A stretch of 64,000 bases of DNA from ZC4RG35 sp036375695 (GTDB taxonomy: Bacteria; Actinomycetota; Acidimicrobiia; Spongiisociales; ZC4RG35), in contig DASVBU010000007.1 of the NCBI GenBank assembly GCA_036375695.1, forward strand, positions 62,001 to 126,000, given 5' to 3'. The position numbers were made by a program, and so were the translations under genes. The notes below the pieces were generated by a model. It was not told the DNA's origin. It made no database searches and saw only the letters and a program-made list of their open reading frames with translations. Below, piece after piece: positions 22,981-31,958 of the stretch (its first letter is position 1; each line of letters begins with the position of its first letter).

Positions 22981-23703
22981 TCAGTATGGCCCTGCCCAGC
23001 GCATGACATGGAGCAGCGACCCCGTCTCGGAGAAGCCCAGGTCGGCGTAGAGACGGCGGGCGTCGTCGGCGTCGTGCTGGGTGTTGAGCATCATCAGGTG
23101 GGCGCCGGCCCGCACCGCCCAGCCCATGGCCGCCCGCACGAGAGCCGTCCCCAGGCCCTGGCGGCGGGCGTCCGGTTGGACGGCGAGACGCTGCAGATAC
23201 GAGTAGCCGTGCTCCGCCCCGACTATGGCGAAGCCGTCGACGCGGCCGGCGTCACCGGCGACGAGCACCGCGGCCTTCCTCGTCGCCTGGAAGGCCTCCT
23301 CGAGTCCGATCCGGCTCATCCGCCAGATCCCCTCGAAGGAGGAATCGTCGACCGCGACCAGGTCGTCCCACGGCGGGTCGGCGACCACGGAGACGCGGTC
23401 GTCGTCGGACGAGGGCCGGTACAACGGTCGCTCCATCACCAGGAGCGACTCGTGCGCCTCGAAACCGGCGCGTCTCCAGAGACCCGTCGTCGAAGGGAGC
23501 AGCGCCGGTGAATGGACGGGGGCGGCGTCGAGGTCGGCGAGCTGGCGGCAGACCGTGGCGAGGAACTGATGTGTTCCACGGATCAGCCGCACCTGGCTCC
23601 CCGGCCAGGAGTCACTCCAGGGGCGGGCCTCCGCCCTCGCCCAGGCTCGTCGGAAGACGAGACGTCCGGGCCAGGTCCCCTCGACCGAGGGTATGTCCCT
23701 CAT
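22981..23703 (-). CDS. GNAT family acetyltransferase
   Basis: 240 residues from ATG 23703. The N-terminal half is a degenerate acyltransferase-like region; the C-terminal half has the GNAT acetyl-CoA site YLQRLAVQPDARRQGLGTAL (Q/R-x-x-G-x-G/A) and the strand AHLMMLNTQHDADDARRLYA then GFSETG. The acceptor is unknown. It is head to head with the deacetylase-like gene, with only 12 bases between the starts, and no Shine-Dalgarno is visible, so leaderless translation is possible. It lies seven bases before the pseudokinase gene. Confidence 0.85.
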   Translation of the reverse strand: MRDIPSVEGTWPGRLVFRRAWARAEARPWSDSWPGSQVRLIRGTHQFLATVCRQLADLDAAPVHSPALLPSTTGLWRRAGFEAHESLLVMERPLYRPSSDDDRVSVVADPPWDDLVAVDDSSFEGIWRMSRIGLEEAFQATRKAAVLVAGDAGRVDGFAIVGAEHGYSYLQRLAVQPDARRQGLGTALVRAAMGWAVRAGAHLMMLNTQHDADDARRLYADLGFSETGSLLHVMRWAGPY

Positions 23704-23715
23704 CTGTGGGAGAGT

Positions 23716-24726
23716 ATGGGCATGCGTCTGGTGGTGGCCAGCCACCCGGTCTTCCACGACCACGCGACCGGCGAGGGACACCCCGAGCGGCCAGAGCGTG
23801 TGTCAGCGGTCATGCGCGGCCTGGAGGGCTCCGGCCTCGAGATGGTGCGCATGGAGGCGCCCGCCATCGACCGTGCCGACCTCACCCGCGTGCACGACTC
23901 CGACTACGTCGAGTTCGTCGAGGGGTTCTGCAAGGTGGGTGGGGGATGGCTCGACTATGACACCGTCGCGTCTCCCGAATCCTGGGACGCCGCCCTGCGC
24001 TCCGCCGGTGCCGTGGCGCTCCTCGTCGACGAGCTCAGGGGGCGTTCCGACGCCGCCGGCTTCGCCGTCACCCGGCCACCGGGTCATCACGCCCTCCGCA
24101 GCCGCGCCATGGGCTTCTGCCTGTTCAACAACGTGGCGGTGGCGGCGGCTCGGATCCGGGCGCGGGGGGAGACGGTGGCCGTCGTCGACTGGGACGTCCA
24201 TCACGGCAATGGGACTCAAGAGGCCTTCATCGAGGACGAGGGCGTCCTCTACGTATCGCTCCACCAGTGGCCCCTCTACCCGCACGAGGGCGCCGTCTCC
24301 GACATCGACGAAGGCGCTCCGGGCACGACGATCAACATCCCATTCCTGCCCGGGACCGGCGGCGGTGCCTACCGGATGGCCTTCGACGAAGTGGTCATGC
24401 CGGTGATGGAACGGTTCGGGCCCGACTGGGTCCTGGTGTCGGCCGGATACGACGGCCACGTCGACGACCCTCTCGCCGACATGTCCCTGACCGCCTCCGA
24501 CTACGGGTGGATGGCGTCCCGACTCACCTCGGTGTTCCCCCCGGAGCGAGTGGTGGTGGCTCTCGAGGGCGGCTACGACCTCACGGCCTTGGAGCAGGGG
24601 GTGGCGGCCACGGTTCGCGGCCTCGCCGGCGACCTGCCCGACGACGACTCCGTGCCCTCGGTCGAGGACCCCACGCCGACCCTGGAGCGGGTCCTGGCCG
24701 CCGTTCGGCGGTATTGGTCGATCTGA
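23716..24726 (+). CDS. Class II histone-deacetylase-like amidohydrolase
   Basis: 336 residues from ATG 23716 (GGGAGA upstream). The family motifs are in order: HPERPERVSAV, TRPPGHHALRSRAMGFCLFN with the active His pair, VAVVDWDVHHGNGTQEAF with zinc ligands Asp/His, SAGYDGHVDDPLADM with the second Asp ligand, and ALEGGYDLTAL. Bacterial members remove acetyl groups from polyamines, acetoin-related compounds or proteins. The divergent GNAT gene may carry out the opposing reaction, but the substrate cannot be read from sequence. Confidence 0.92.
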   Translation: MGMRLVVASHPVFHDHATGEGHPERPERVSAVMRGLEGSGLEMVRMEAPAIDRADLTRVHDSDYVEFVEGFCKVGGGWLDYDTVASPESWDAALRSAGAVALLVDELRGRSDAAGFAVTRPPGHHALRSRAMGFCLFNNVAVAAARIRARGETVAVVDWDVHHGNGTQEAFIEDEGVLYVSLHQWPLYPHEGAVSDIDEGAPGTTINIPFLPGTGGGAYRMAFDEVVMPVMERFGPDWVLVSAGYDGHVDDPLADMSLTASDYGWMASRLTSVFPPERVVVALEGGYDLTALEQGVAATVRGLAGDLPDDDSVPSVEDPTPTLERVLAAVRRYWSI

Positions 24727-24786
24727 AGCTCAACTTCCGGCCACCGTCGGTCGATAACGACAGGGTTCGATCACTCCTGGAGAACC

Positions 24787-25863
24787 ATGGAAAGAGACAT
24801 CGATTCCCTGCTGCGCAACGCAGTCGCCCTCGACGCCACCGACGTCCACCTCAAGGTCGGATCGTCGCCGATCGTGCGCACCGGTGGTGAACTTCGGCGT
24901 CTCAACGACTTCGGCACGCTCAAGCCCGAGGACACCCAGGCCTACGCAGAGGCGCTGTTCACGGAGAAGGCTGCGGCCGACTTCGAGGCCAACGGCACGG
25001 CCGACTTCGCCTACGGCAAGCAGGAATTGGGTCGTTTCCGCATCACCGCCTTCCGTCAGCGCGGCTCGGTCAGCCTGGTCCTGCGCCGGGTCGTCTCGGG
25101 GAGCCGCTCGTTCTCCGACCTCGGCCTCCCCCGGATCACCGAGAAGCTCGCCGCCTCCAACTCCGGCCTCGTCCTGATCACCGGCCCGTCGGGATCGGGC
25201 AAGACGACCACCGTGTCGTCGATCCTCGACTGGATCAACACCAACCAGACGCGTGCCATCCTCACCATCGAGGACCCGATCGAGGTGCTCCATCCCGACA
25301 AGAACTCAGTGGTGGTGCAGCGCGAGGTGGGCGTGGACACCCCGGACATGCACACCGCGGTGCGCAGCGCTCTTCGCCACGACGTCGACGTGATCATGCT
25401 CTCCGAGATCGCCGACCACGAGACCGCCCGCGCCGCTCTCGGCGCCGCGGAGACGGGGCACCTGGTCCTCGCCACCATGCGGACCAAGGATCCCGCCGAG
25501 ACGGTCGCCCGGTTCGTCTCCCTCTTCCCCGAGTCCCAGCAGCCAGTGGCCCGAGCCATGCTGGCGAGCCAGCTCCAGGCCGTGATCAGCCAGCTCCTCC
25601 TCGACGGGCCCACCGGCCGGGTGCTGACCTGCGAGGTCCTCACCAACAACGAGCGCGCCCAGGACTGGATGCTCCGGGCCGGCGACGCCTCGCAGCTCTA
25701 CGACATCATCAAGGATGGCGGCTTCTACGGGATGCAGACGTTCGACCAGGCCTTCGTCAGGGCCATCACGGACGGCGCCCTGGAAGTCGAGACCGTCCTG
25801 CCGCACGCCCGCAACGCCCATGAGCTCAGGGCGAAGGTGATGGCATCGGGCGTGGCGGTTTGA
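24787..25863 (+). CDS. PilT-like secretion/retraction ATPase, orphan
   Basis: 358 residues. The N-terminal PAS-like domain (DIDSLLRNAVALDATDVHLK, residues 4-23) is followed by a RecA-like core with Walker A GPSGSGKTT (133-141), Asp box ILTIEDPIE and Walker B region DVIMLSEIADHETA. PilT's Walker B GEMRD reads SEIAD, and its His box ATLHT reads ATMRT, so two family signatures differ. PilT-type ATPases retract type IV pili or serve related machines; no pilin or pilus gene is next to it. It is alone between two transcription boundaries, with a clear terminator after it. Confidence 0.85.
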   Translation: MERDIDSLLRNAVALDATDVHLKVGSSPIVRTGGELRRLNDFGTLKPEDTQAYAEALFTEKAAADFEANGTADFAYGKQELGRFRITAFRQRGSVSLVLRRVVSGSRSFSDLGLPRITEKLAASNSGLVLITGPSGSGKTTTVSSILDWINTNQTRAILTIEDPIEVLHPDKNSVVVQREVGVDTPDMHTAVRSALRHDVDVIMLSEIADHETARAALGAAETGHLVLATMRTKDPAETVARFVSLFPESQQPVARAMLASQLQAVISQLLLDGPTGRVLTCEVLTNNERAQDWMLRAGDASQLYDIIKDGGFYGMQTFDQAFVRAITDGALEVETVLPHARNAHELRAKVMASGVAV

Positions 25864-25932
25864 CCCTCCCTGACCCCGGGTAGTCCCGGGATCAGAACGC
25901 ATAGCCATTCCTCCTCCGATGGCTAACAACAA

Positions 25933-25962
25933 GAGGGCCGGTCCCCCAGGGGACCGGCCCTC
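25933..25962. terminator. Rho-independent-type hairpin after the pilT-like gene
   Basis: GAGGGCCGGTCC (25933-25944) pairs perfectly with GGACCGGCCCTC (25951-25962) across a six-base loop. A long U-run is lacking, as usual for GC-rich terminators. Confidence 0.75.
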
Positions 25963-25992
25963 ATTCGTGGCCCGGATAACCTTTGGCCGCCC

Positions 25993-27405
25993 GTGCTCCC
26001 CCTCGACGCCCTCAGATCACCCGACCTGCCGCCGGCGCAGCTCGCCGGCCTGTTCGCCGCCGCCGGCGAGAGTCTCTACCTGGTGGGGGGATCGGTCCGG
26101 GACGCCCTGCTCGGGCGCGGGGTCGACGAGCTCGACTTCGACTTCGCCACCAGTGCCCGCCCCGACCGCATCGTCGAGATCCTGAAGGGCTGGGCCGACT
26201 CCATCTATCGGGTCGGGGAGGCGTTCGGCACCATCGGGGCGATGAAGGACGGGCGGTCGGTGGAGATCACCACATTCCGTTCCGAGGTCTACCGGGACGA
26301 GTCGCGCAAGCCCCAGGTCACCTACTCCGACGACATCGAGACCGATCTGTCCCGACGCGACTTCACCGTCAACGCCATCGCGGTCGAACTGCCCGGTTTC
26401 GACCCGGTCGATCCCTTCGGCGGGCTCGACGACCTGGAGAGCAAGGTGCTGCGGACCCCTCTCGATCCGGAGATCTCCTTCGGTGACGACCCCCTCCGCA
26501 TGCTCCGGCTCTTCCGGTTCCAGGCGACGCTCGGCTTCGCCGCCGACGTCGAGGCGATCGCCGCGGTGCAGCGGATGGCGAGCCGCCTCCAAATCGTCTC
26601 CGCGGAGCGGATCCGTGACGAGTTCTCCAAGCTCATGCTCGCCGAGGCCCCGGGCGCGGCCCTCGCCATGATCGTGGCCACGGGTCTCTCCACCTACTTC
26701 CTCCCCGAGTTGGACCGGCTCGCCATGGCCCAGGACCCCGAGCAGCGTCACAAGGACGTGCTCGCCCACACCCTGGCCGTGGTGGACCGCACCCAGCCCG
26801 ACCTGGTCCTTCGGCTTGCCGCCTTGTTTCACGACATCGGCAAGCCGGACACCCGCGAGTTCGGGCCCAACGGCGTGACCTTCCACCACCATGAGGTGGT
26901 GGGCGCCCGGATGACCCGCGAGCGGCTCCGGGAGCTGGCGTATCCCAAGGAGGTGGTGGACGACGTCAGCCGCCTGGTCTTCCTCCACCTCCGACCCCAC
27001 ACCCTCAAGCTGGGGTGGACCGACTCCGCGGTCCGGCGTTACGTCCGCGACGCCGGTCACCTCCTCGACCGGCTCAATGCGCTCGTGCGCGCCGACGTCA
27101 CCACCGCCAACGAGAAGAGGCAGCGGCAGATCCAGGCCGGGATCGACGAGCTCGAGGATCGAATAGCCGTCCTTTCCGAGCAGGAGGAGCTGGCCAGGCT
27201 TCGGGCGCCCATCGACGGGCACGACGTCATGGGCTATCTCGGGATCCCGCCCGGGCCAATGGTCGGCGAGATCATGGACATCCTGCTCGAGAAGCGGATC
27301 GACGAGGGCCCGTACACGCGCCGCGAGGCCTTCGAGCTGGTCAGGCAGTGGGCCGGATCCAGGGGACTCGACGACCCCGGCCCGCCACCCGACGAGGAGG
27401 AGTGA
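25993..27405 (+). CDS. pcnA: CCA tRNA nucleotidyltransferase / polyA polymerase family
   Basis: 470 residues from GTG 25993. The nucleotidyltransferase domain shows LVGGSVRDALLGRGVDELDF with the metal-binding Asp pair and the RRDFTVNAIA motif, then tRNA-binding domains and an HD domain (LAALFHDIGKP then FHHHEVVGA). It adds or repairs the CCA end of tRNAs; the tRNA-Gly gene in this window lacks an encoded CCA, so such an enzyme is needed. The mycobacterial counterpart (pcnA) lies in the same neighbourhood. Its TGA overlaps the next ATG. Confidence 0.93.
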   Translation: MLPLDALRSPDLPPAQLAGLFAAAGESLYLVGGSVRDALLGRGVDELDFDFATSARPDRIVEILKGWADSIYRVGEAFGTIGAMKDGRSVEITTFRSEVYRDESRKPQVTYSDDIETDLSRRDFTVNAIAVELPGFDPVDPFGGLDDLESKVLRTPLDPEISFGDDPLRMLRLFRFQATLGFAADVEAIAAVQRMASRLQIVSAERIRDEFSKLMLAEAPGAALAMIVATGLSTYFLPELDRLAMAQDPEQRHKDVLAHTLAVVDRTQPDLVLRLAALFHDIGKPDTREFGPNGVTFHHHEVVGARMTRERLRELAYPKEVVDDVSRLVFLHLRPHTLKLGWTDSAVRRYVRDAGHLLDRLNALVRADVTTANEKRQRQIQAGIDELEDRIAVLSEQEELARLRAPIDGHDVMGYLGIPPGPMVGEIMDILLEKRIDEGPYTRREAFELVRQWAGSRGLDDPGPPPDEEE

Positions 27406-28337
27406 TGATCGTCGTCGCCCTCCCGGCGGCCGCCCTGGCCGTGATCACAGTGGCGGCGTTCTTCGGGCGGTTCTTCTGGGTGCTCGACGTCCTGGCCAAC
27501 TTCCGCCCCCAGTACGTGGTGGCGTTGCTGGTCCTGGGGGCGGTTCTGATGATGGGCCGTTGGCGCCGGTTCGGCGCCGTGATCTTGGCGGCGGCCGCGG
27601 TCAACCTGGTGGTGGTGCTCCCCCTGTTCGTGGGAAATCCGGGCGACTCCGACCCGAGCCGACCGTCCGTCACCGTGATGACGTTCAACCTGCGCGGATC
27701 GGCCAACGAGCAGTACGGGGAGGTCCTGGAGTTCATCCAGCAGCGTCAGCCCGACCTGGTGCTGCTCCACGAGGCCTACCGCCCCTGGGAGTTGGCGGTT
27801 GAGCCACTCGGCGCCCAATACCGGATCGTCCGCCCCCGCGCCGACGAGCTGATCTTCGGGACCCTGGTCCTGGTCAAGGGGCAGCTGCTCGACTGGCAGT
27901 CCCACGGGTTCGCCAGCGCCGAGCCGCGTGCCGTGGAGTTGGTGTTCGTGCCCCAGGGCTGGGAAACACCGCTCACCGTCCTGTCGAGCCATCCCAACTC
28001 GCCCACCGACTCCGTCCGAGCCTCCATCCGGGACGAGCAGTTGGAGTTCGCCGCGGGCTGGGCCGAGGATCGGGAGGGGCCCCTGCTGGTCGCCGGCGAC
28101 CTCAACGCCACGCCATGGTCGTGGGCCTTCCGGAAGCTCGAGGGGGCCGGTCTGCGCAATTCGGGGATCGGGTTCGGCATCCAGGCCACCTATCCGGCCG
28201 ATGGCAACCCGCTGCTGCGGGTCCCGATCGATCACGTCCTCCACTCGTCCCAGCTCGGGGTGAGGAGCCGCGAGTTGGGGCCCGCGCTGGGATCGGACCA
28301 CTTCCCGGTGATCGTCGAGTTGGAGCTTCGCTCCTGA
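27405..28337 (+). CDS. Membrane-anchored endonuclease/exonuclease/phosphatase-family protein
   Basis: 310 residues from ATG 27405, overlapping the pcnA stop (TGATG). Three hydrophobic segments in the first 75 residues anchor an EEP domain: VTVMTFNLRGSANE (with the Asn ligand), LVLLHEAYRP in place of the usual Q-E-x, LLVAGDLNATPWSWAFR and IDHVLHS then LGSDHFPVIVELEL. Catalytic Glu, Asp, Asn and final His are visible, so phosphodiesterase activity is plausible, outside the membrane. The substrate (nucleic acid, sphingomyelin-like lipid or other) cannot be told. Confidence 0.85.
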   Translation: MIVVALPAAALAVITVAAFFGRFFWVLDVLANFRPQYVVALLVLGAVLMMGRWRRFGAVILAAAAVNLVVVLPLFVGNPGDSDPSRPSVTVMTFNLRGSANEQYGEVLEFIQQRQPDLVLLHEAYRPWELAVEPLGAQYRIVRPRADELIFGTLVLVKGQLLDWQSHGFASAEPRAVELVFVPQGWETPLTVLSSHPNSPTDSVRASIRDEQLEFAAGWAEDREGPLLVAGDLNATPWSWAFRKLEGAGLRNSGIGFGIQATYPADGNPLLRVPIDHVLHSSQLGVRSRELGPALGSDHFPVIVELELRS

Positions 28338-28368
28338 CAATCACCCTCGGGCAGGTAAGTTGCGCCGC

Positions 28369-29817
28369 ATGACCGATCCTTTCGCCGGGCGCCGCCGCCG
28401 GCTCGCCGAGCAAATCGGCGACACGGGCATCGCCATCATCCCGGCCGCCACCGAAGTCATCCGCAACTACGACGTCCATCACGAGTTCCGCCAGGACTCC
28501 ATGTTCTGGTACCTGACCGGGTTCCACGAGCCTGACGCGGTGGCGGTGCTGACTCCTGGATCGGACGAGGCCGAGTACACGTTGTTCGTGCGGCCCAAGG
28601 ACCCGGCCCAGGAGGTCTGGACGGGGATCCGCACCGGTCCCGAAGGCGCCAAGGAGCGCTTCGGCGCCGATGCCGCCTACGACGTCTCCGAGCTGGAGGA
28701 CGTCCTGGAGCGGTACATGATCGGCCGGGAGGTCGTCTGGTACCGGAGCGGCGACCGCCTCGACTCCGTGGTGACCGCCGCCATCGACCAGGCCCGCGCC
28801 CATCGGGAGCGCTTCGGCGGCCTGGTCCCCTCCGCGGTGAAGGACGTCTCGGTCCCGATCGGCGAGATGATGCTCTTCAAGGATCAGCACGAGGCCGAGC
28901 TGATGCGCCGCGCCTGCGAGCTGTCCGCCCGGGGACATCGGGAGGCGATGCGGTTCGCTCGGCCCGGCCAGCACGAATACGAGGTCCAGGCGGCCCTCGA
29001 GTACTACTGGCGGCTCGAGGGCTCACGCCGCAACGGCTACCCGTCGATCGTGGCCTCGGGCGCCAACGCCTGCATCCTCCACTACGTCGAGAACGACGAT
29101 CAGATCGGTGACGACGACCTCGTGCTGATCGACGCCGCCGCCGAGGTGGGCGGCTACTCGTCGGACATCACCCGCACCTTCCCGGCCTCGGGCCGGTTCA
29201 CCGGTCCCCAGCGAGCCGTCTACGAAGTGGTGCTGGCGGCGCAGCAGCGGGGTCTCGAGCTGGCCCATCCGGGCTCGACGATGCGGGGCATCCACGACGG
29301 CGCGCTTGCCGTGCTGGTGGAAGGGATGGTCGACCTGGGCCTGCTCCCGCTCTCGGTGGAGGAGTCTCTGGCCATGCACCACTACACCGAGTTCTACATG
29401 CACGGCACCGGTCACTGGCTCGGCCTCGACGTCCACGACCGGGGCAGCTACCGCCTCGACGGCAAGCCCCGCCCGCTGGAGCCGGGGATGGTTTTCACCG
29501 TCGAGCCCGGCCTCTATGTCGCCGCCGACAAGGCAGAGATCGAGCTCACCCTGCTCGCCTATGACATCGACGAGTGGAACGAGCGTCGCATCCGTCTCGG
29601 CCGCAAGGCGGCGGCGAAGCTGGAGAAGGAAGAGAAGGAGGCCGCGGAGAAGATCAAGCACCGCGTCCCCGAGGAGTTCCTCGGGATCGGTGTCCGGATC
29701 GAGGACGACGTGATCGTCACCGCCGACGGCCATGACAACATGACCCTCTCGGTCCCCAAGGACATCGACGAGGTCGAGGCGCTCTGCGCCGAGGCCCCGA
29801 CACTGCCACTGCGTTGA
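28369..29817 (+). CDS. pepP: Xaa-Pro aminopeptidase (aminopeptidase P)
   Basis: 482 residues from ATG 28369. The N-terminal creatinase-like domain (about 1-170) is followed by the pita-bread M24 domain. Metal ligands appear in order: DAAAEVGGYSSDITRTFP (two Asp), HGTGHWLGLDVHD (His), FTVEPGLY (Glu) and GIGVRIEDDV (Glu). A charged helical insertion of roughly 50 residues (EIELTLLAYDIDEWNERRIR then many Lys/Glu) separates the last two ligands, as in some long forms. It removes the N-terminal residue ahead of proline, in the cytoplasm. Confidence 0.93.
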   Translation: MTDPFAGRRRRLAEQIGDTGIAIIPAATEVIRNYDVHHEFRQDSMFWYLTGFHEPDAVAVLTPGSDEAEYTLFVRPKDPAQEVWTGIRTGPEGAKERFGADAAYDVSELEDVLERYMIGREVVWYRSGDRLDSVVTAAIDQARAHRERFGGLVPSAVKDVSVPIGEMMLFKDQHEAELMRRACELSARGHREAMRFARPGQHEYEVQAALEYYWRLEGSRRNGYPSIVASGANACILHYVENDDQIGDDDLVLIDAAAEVGGYSSDITRTFPASGRFTGPQRAVYEVVLAAQQRGLELAHPGSTMRGIHDGALAVLVEGMVDLGLLPLSVEESLAMHHYTEFYMHGTGHWLGLDVHDRGSYRLDGKPRPLEPGMVFTVEPGLYVAADKAEIELTLLAYDIDEWNERRIRLGRKAAAKLEKEEKEAAEKIKHRVPEEFLGIGVRIEDDVIVTADGHDNMTLSVPKDIDEVEALCAEAPTLPLR

Positions 29818-29842
29818 CCGGACGCCGGTACCCTGTCCACGG

Positions 29843-30610
29843 ATGAAACTCGGCCTCCTCTATCGGATCTACGAGCGCCGACTCCGCTCCGATCTCGACC
29901 CGGAGCGGCTGCCCCGTCACATCGGCGTCGTGCTCGACGGCCACCGCCGCTATGCCCGCGAGGAGGGCCTCGCCAGCTACCAGGAGTCGTATCGCGTGGG
30001 GATGCGCCGCTTCGAGGAGTTCCTGGCCTGGTCCGACGAGCTCCAGATCCCGGCGGTGACCGCCTGGCTCCTCTCCCGGGAGAACCTCGCCCGCCCCGAG
30101 GAGGAGCTCGATCCGTACTTCGAGGTGCTGGAGGAGCTGTTCGCCCGCCTCCCCGAGCAGGCGGCGCGGTTCGACATGAGGATCAAGGTGATCGGAAGTC
30201 TCGATCTCCTCCCGGAGAGCCTGGTGGCGGCAGCGAAGCGGGCGCAGGAGGGGGCCCGGGAGGGCTCGCGTCGGCTCAACCTCGCAATGGGATACGGGGG
30301 CCGGCAGGAGATCGTGGACGCGGCCCGTGACCTGGTCGCCGATCTTCTCGCCCAGGGCGTCCCACCCGAGGAGCTGGCCAGGCACATCGACGCCGACTCG
30401 CTGGCGGCGCACATGTACTCCTCCGACATGCCCGACCCCGACCTGCTCATCCGCACCTCGGGGGAGTCCCGCCTGTCGGGGTTCCTGCTCTGGCAGTCGG
30501 CCTATGCCGAGTTCGTCTTCGTCGACGTCAACTGGCCCGCCTTCCGTCACGTCGACTTCCTCCGCGCCCTGCGCGACTACACGGGCCGCGACCGCCGCTT
30601 CGGCAAATGA
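29843..30610 (+). CDS. cis-Prenyl diphosphate synthase (UppS family, Rv1086-like)
   Basis: 255 residues. UppS motifs: IGVVLDGHRRYAREEG (the usual DGNRR reads DGHRR), SRENLARPEEE (for STENWxRP) and the C-terminal LLIRTSGESRLSGFLLWQSA then YAEFVF. Family members elongate allylic diphosphates with isopentenyl diphosphate in Z configuration. In Mycobacterium two paralogues exist: a short-chain Z-farnesyl diphosphate synthase (Rv1086) and the decaprenyl enzyme. The changed loop residues favour the short-chain type, but chain length cannot be settled here. Confidence 0.85.
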   Translation: MKLGLLYRIYERRLRSDLDPERLPRHIGVVLDGHRRYAREEGLASYQESYRVGMRRFEEFLAWSDELQIPAVTAWLLSRENLARPEEELDPYFEVLEELFARLPEQAARFDMRIKVIGSLDLLPESLVAAAKRAQEGAREGSRRLNLAMGYGGRQEIVDAARDLVADLLAQGVPPEELARHIDADSLAAHMYSSDMPDPDLLIRTSGESRLSGFLLWQSAYAEFVFVDVNWPAFRHVDFLRALRDYTGRDRRFGK

Positions 30611-30611
30611 C

Positions 30612-30666
30612 CTAGTCCCCCAGCCGGCGGCTGGGGGTAGGGGGGTCGCGGGCGCGTGCGACGCCT
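30612..30666 (+). repeat. Hairpin repeat copy E (short form) after the prenyl transferase
   Basis: AGTCCCCCAGC starts the element and CCCCCAGCC (30617-30625) pairs with GGCTGGGGG (30629-30637), followed by TAGGGGGG. The second hairpin found in other copies is missing. It lies just after the stop of the cis-prenyl transferase gene and before the convergent phosphatase gene, so it may also work as a terminator. Confidence 0.6.
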
Positions 30667-30674
30667 CCAGCGCG

Positions 30675-31361
30675 TCAGACCGTGACGAGATCCGGGTCCA
30701 GATGCGAGACGTCGCCCAGTTGACGGAGCGAGAAGGACCATCCCGTCGAGATCGGCATCAGTTTGAGCCGGCTGACACCCGTGTGCGGCTGGCTGAAGCG
30801 CTCCCATTCCCAAGGTACCGGGTCGAGCCCGAGGAGATGCCCGAGAACCACCGCGTTGGTCCCGGCGTGGGCGACGATGATCACCGTCCGGTCGGGGTCC
30901 TCCACCGTCCACAGATGACGGTGTGCGGGTGACATCGGCCTGACCCCGTGCCGCTCCAACGTCTCCTTGAGACCCGTGACCACGCGCTGGTGGAACGCCC
31001 GGAAGCTCTCCCCACCGGGCAGGCCGTCCCACATCCTCTCCATGTCCCTCTGGTTGGCATCGGCGAAGTGGCGCTCGATCTCCTCCGCCGGGGCGCCCTC
31101 CCAGTCGGGCGGGTTGCGGATCTCCTCGAGCCACTCGTGCGGCTCGGCGTCGTGCCGCAACTCACGGCTGACCGGCTCCGCCGTCTGCGCCGCCCGCCGC
31201 ATGGTGGAGACCCAGATCTCGTCCACCTTCTCCAGCTCGGCGAGACGCCGGGCGACGCGCAACGCCTGCCGACGGCCGGTCTCGGTGAGATCGGGGTCGT
31301 TGCGCTGCTTCTGGCCGGGCGTCCAGTCGGGCTGGCCATGACGGACGAGGATCAGGTCCAC
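30675..31361 (-). CDS. Histidine phosphatase family protein (phosphoglycerate mutase-like)
   Basis: 228 residues from GTG 31361; the open frame continues upstream but the family begins at DLILVRHGQPDWTPG. The RHG motif with the catalytic His, the VSTMRRAAQTAE arginine segment and the second His in VIIVAHAGTNAVVLGHL are present, the pocket of the branch-1 histidine phosphatases. Substrates range from sugar phosphates to nucleotides; none can be assigned. It is divergent from pyrE. Confidence 0.88.
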   Translation of the reverse strand: MDLILVRHGQPDWTPGQKQRNDPDLTETGRRQALRVARRLAELEKVDEIWVSTMRRAAQTAEPVSRELRHDAEPHEWLEEIRNPPDWEGAPAEEIERHFADANQRDMERMWDGLPGGESFRAFHQRVVTGLKETLERHGVRPMSPAHRHLWTVEDPDRTVIIVAHAGTNAVVLGHLLGLDPVPWEWERFSQPHTGVSRLKLMPISTGWSFSLRQLGDVSHLDPDLVTV

Positions 31362-31412
31362 GGAGGCGAAACTAGAGGATTGCCGGGGCCTCGCAAATAC
31401 GATTGGAGCCAC

Positions 31413-31958
31413 GTGTCACGCCAAGCCCTCCTCCTCCACCTCGTCGAGCACGCCCTCCGCACCGATGGCCCCTTCACCCTCCGTTCCGGCCAGGTTTCCT
31501 CGTGGTACCTCGATGCCCGTCAGACCACCTTCGACGGCCAGGGTGCGGCCCTCGTCGGCGAGACGGTTCTCGAGCTGATCGATACCGATGCGGTGGCGGT
31601 GGGCGGGATGACCATGGGCGCCGACCCGATCGCGGTGGCCACCGCCATCGCCGCCGCCCGCGTCGGCCGCCCGCTGCGCGCCTTCTCCGTCCGCAGGGAG
31701 GCCAAGGATCACGGGACCGGCGGGCGCGTGGTCGGGCCGATCGAGGCGGGTGACCGGGTCACCGTGGTCGAGGACACGACGACCACCGGAAGCGCCGCCA
31801 TGGAGGCCATCGAGGCACTCCGGGCCGAGGGCATCGAGGTGATTCAGGTGGTGGCCCTCGTCGACCGTTCCGGCGGGACCGCCGGCTCGAGGTTCGCCGA
31901 GGCGGGGGTACCTTTCACCAGCGTCTTCGGCGTTGCCGACCTGGGAGTGGAGGAATGA
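31413..31958 (+). CDS. pyrE: Orotate phosphoribosyltransferase
   Basis: 181 residues from GTG 31413 with TTGGAG four bases upstream. Motifs: GPFTLRSGQVSSWYLDAR, then GMTMGADPIAVATA, RREAKDHGTGGRVVGP and the PRPP loop VTVVEDTTTTGSAAMEAI. It makes orotidine monophosphate in pyrimidine synthesis. Its TGA overlaps the ATG of the following membrane-protein gene. Confidence 0.95.
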   Translation: MSRQALLLHLVEHALRTDGPFTLRSGQVSSWYLDARQTTFDGQGAALVGETVLELIDTDAVAVGGMTMGADPIAVATAIAAARVGRPLRAFSVRREAKDHGTGGRVVGPIEAGDRVTVVEDTTTTGSAAMEAIEALRAEGIEVIQVVALVDRSGGTAGSRFAEAGVPFTSVFGVADLGVEE

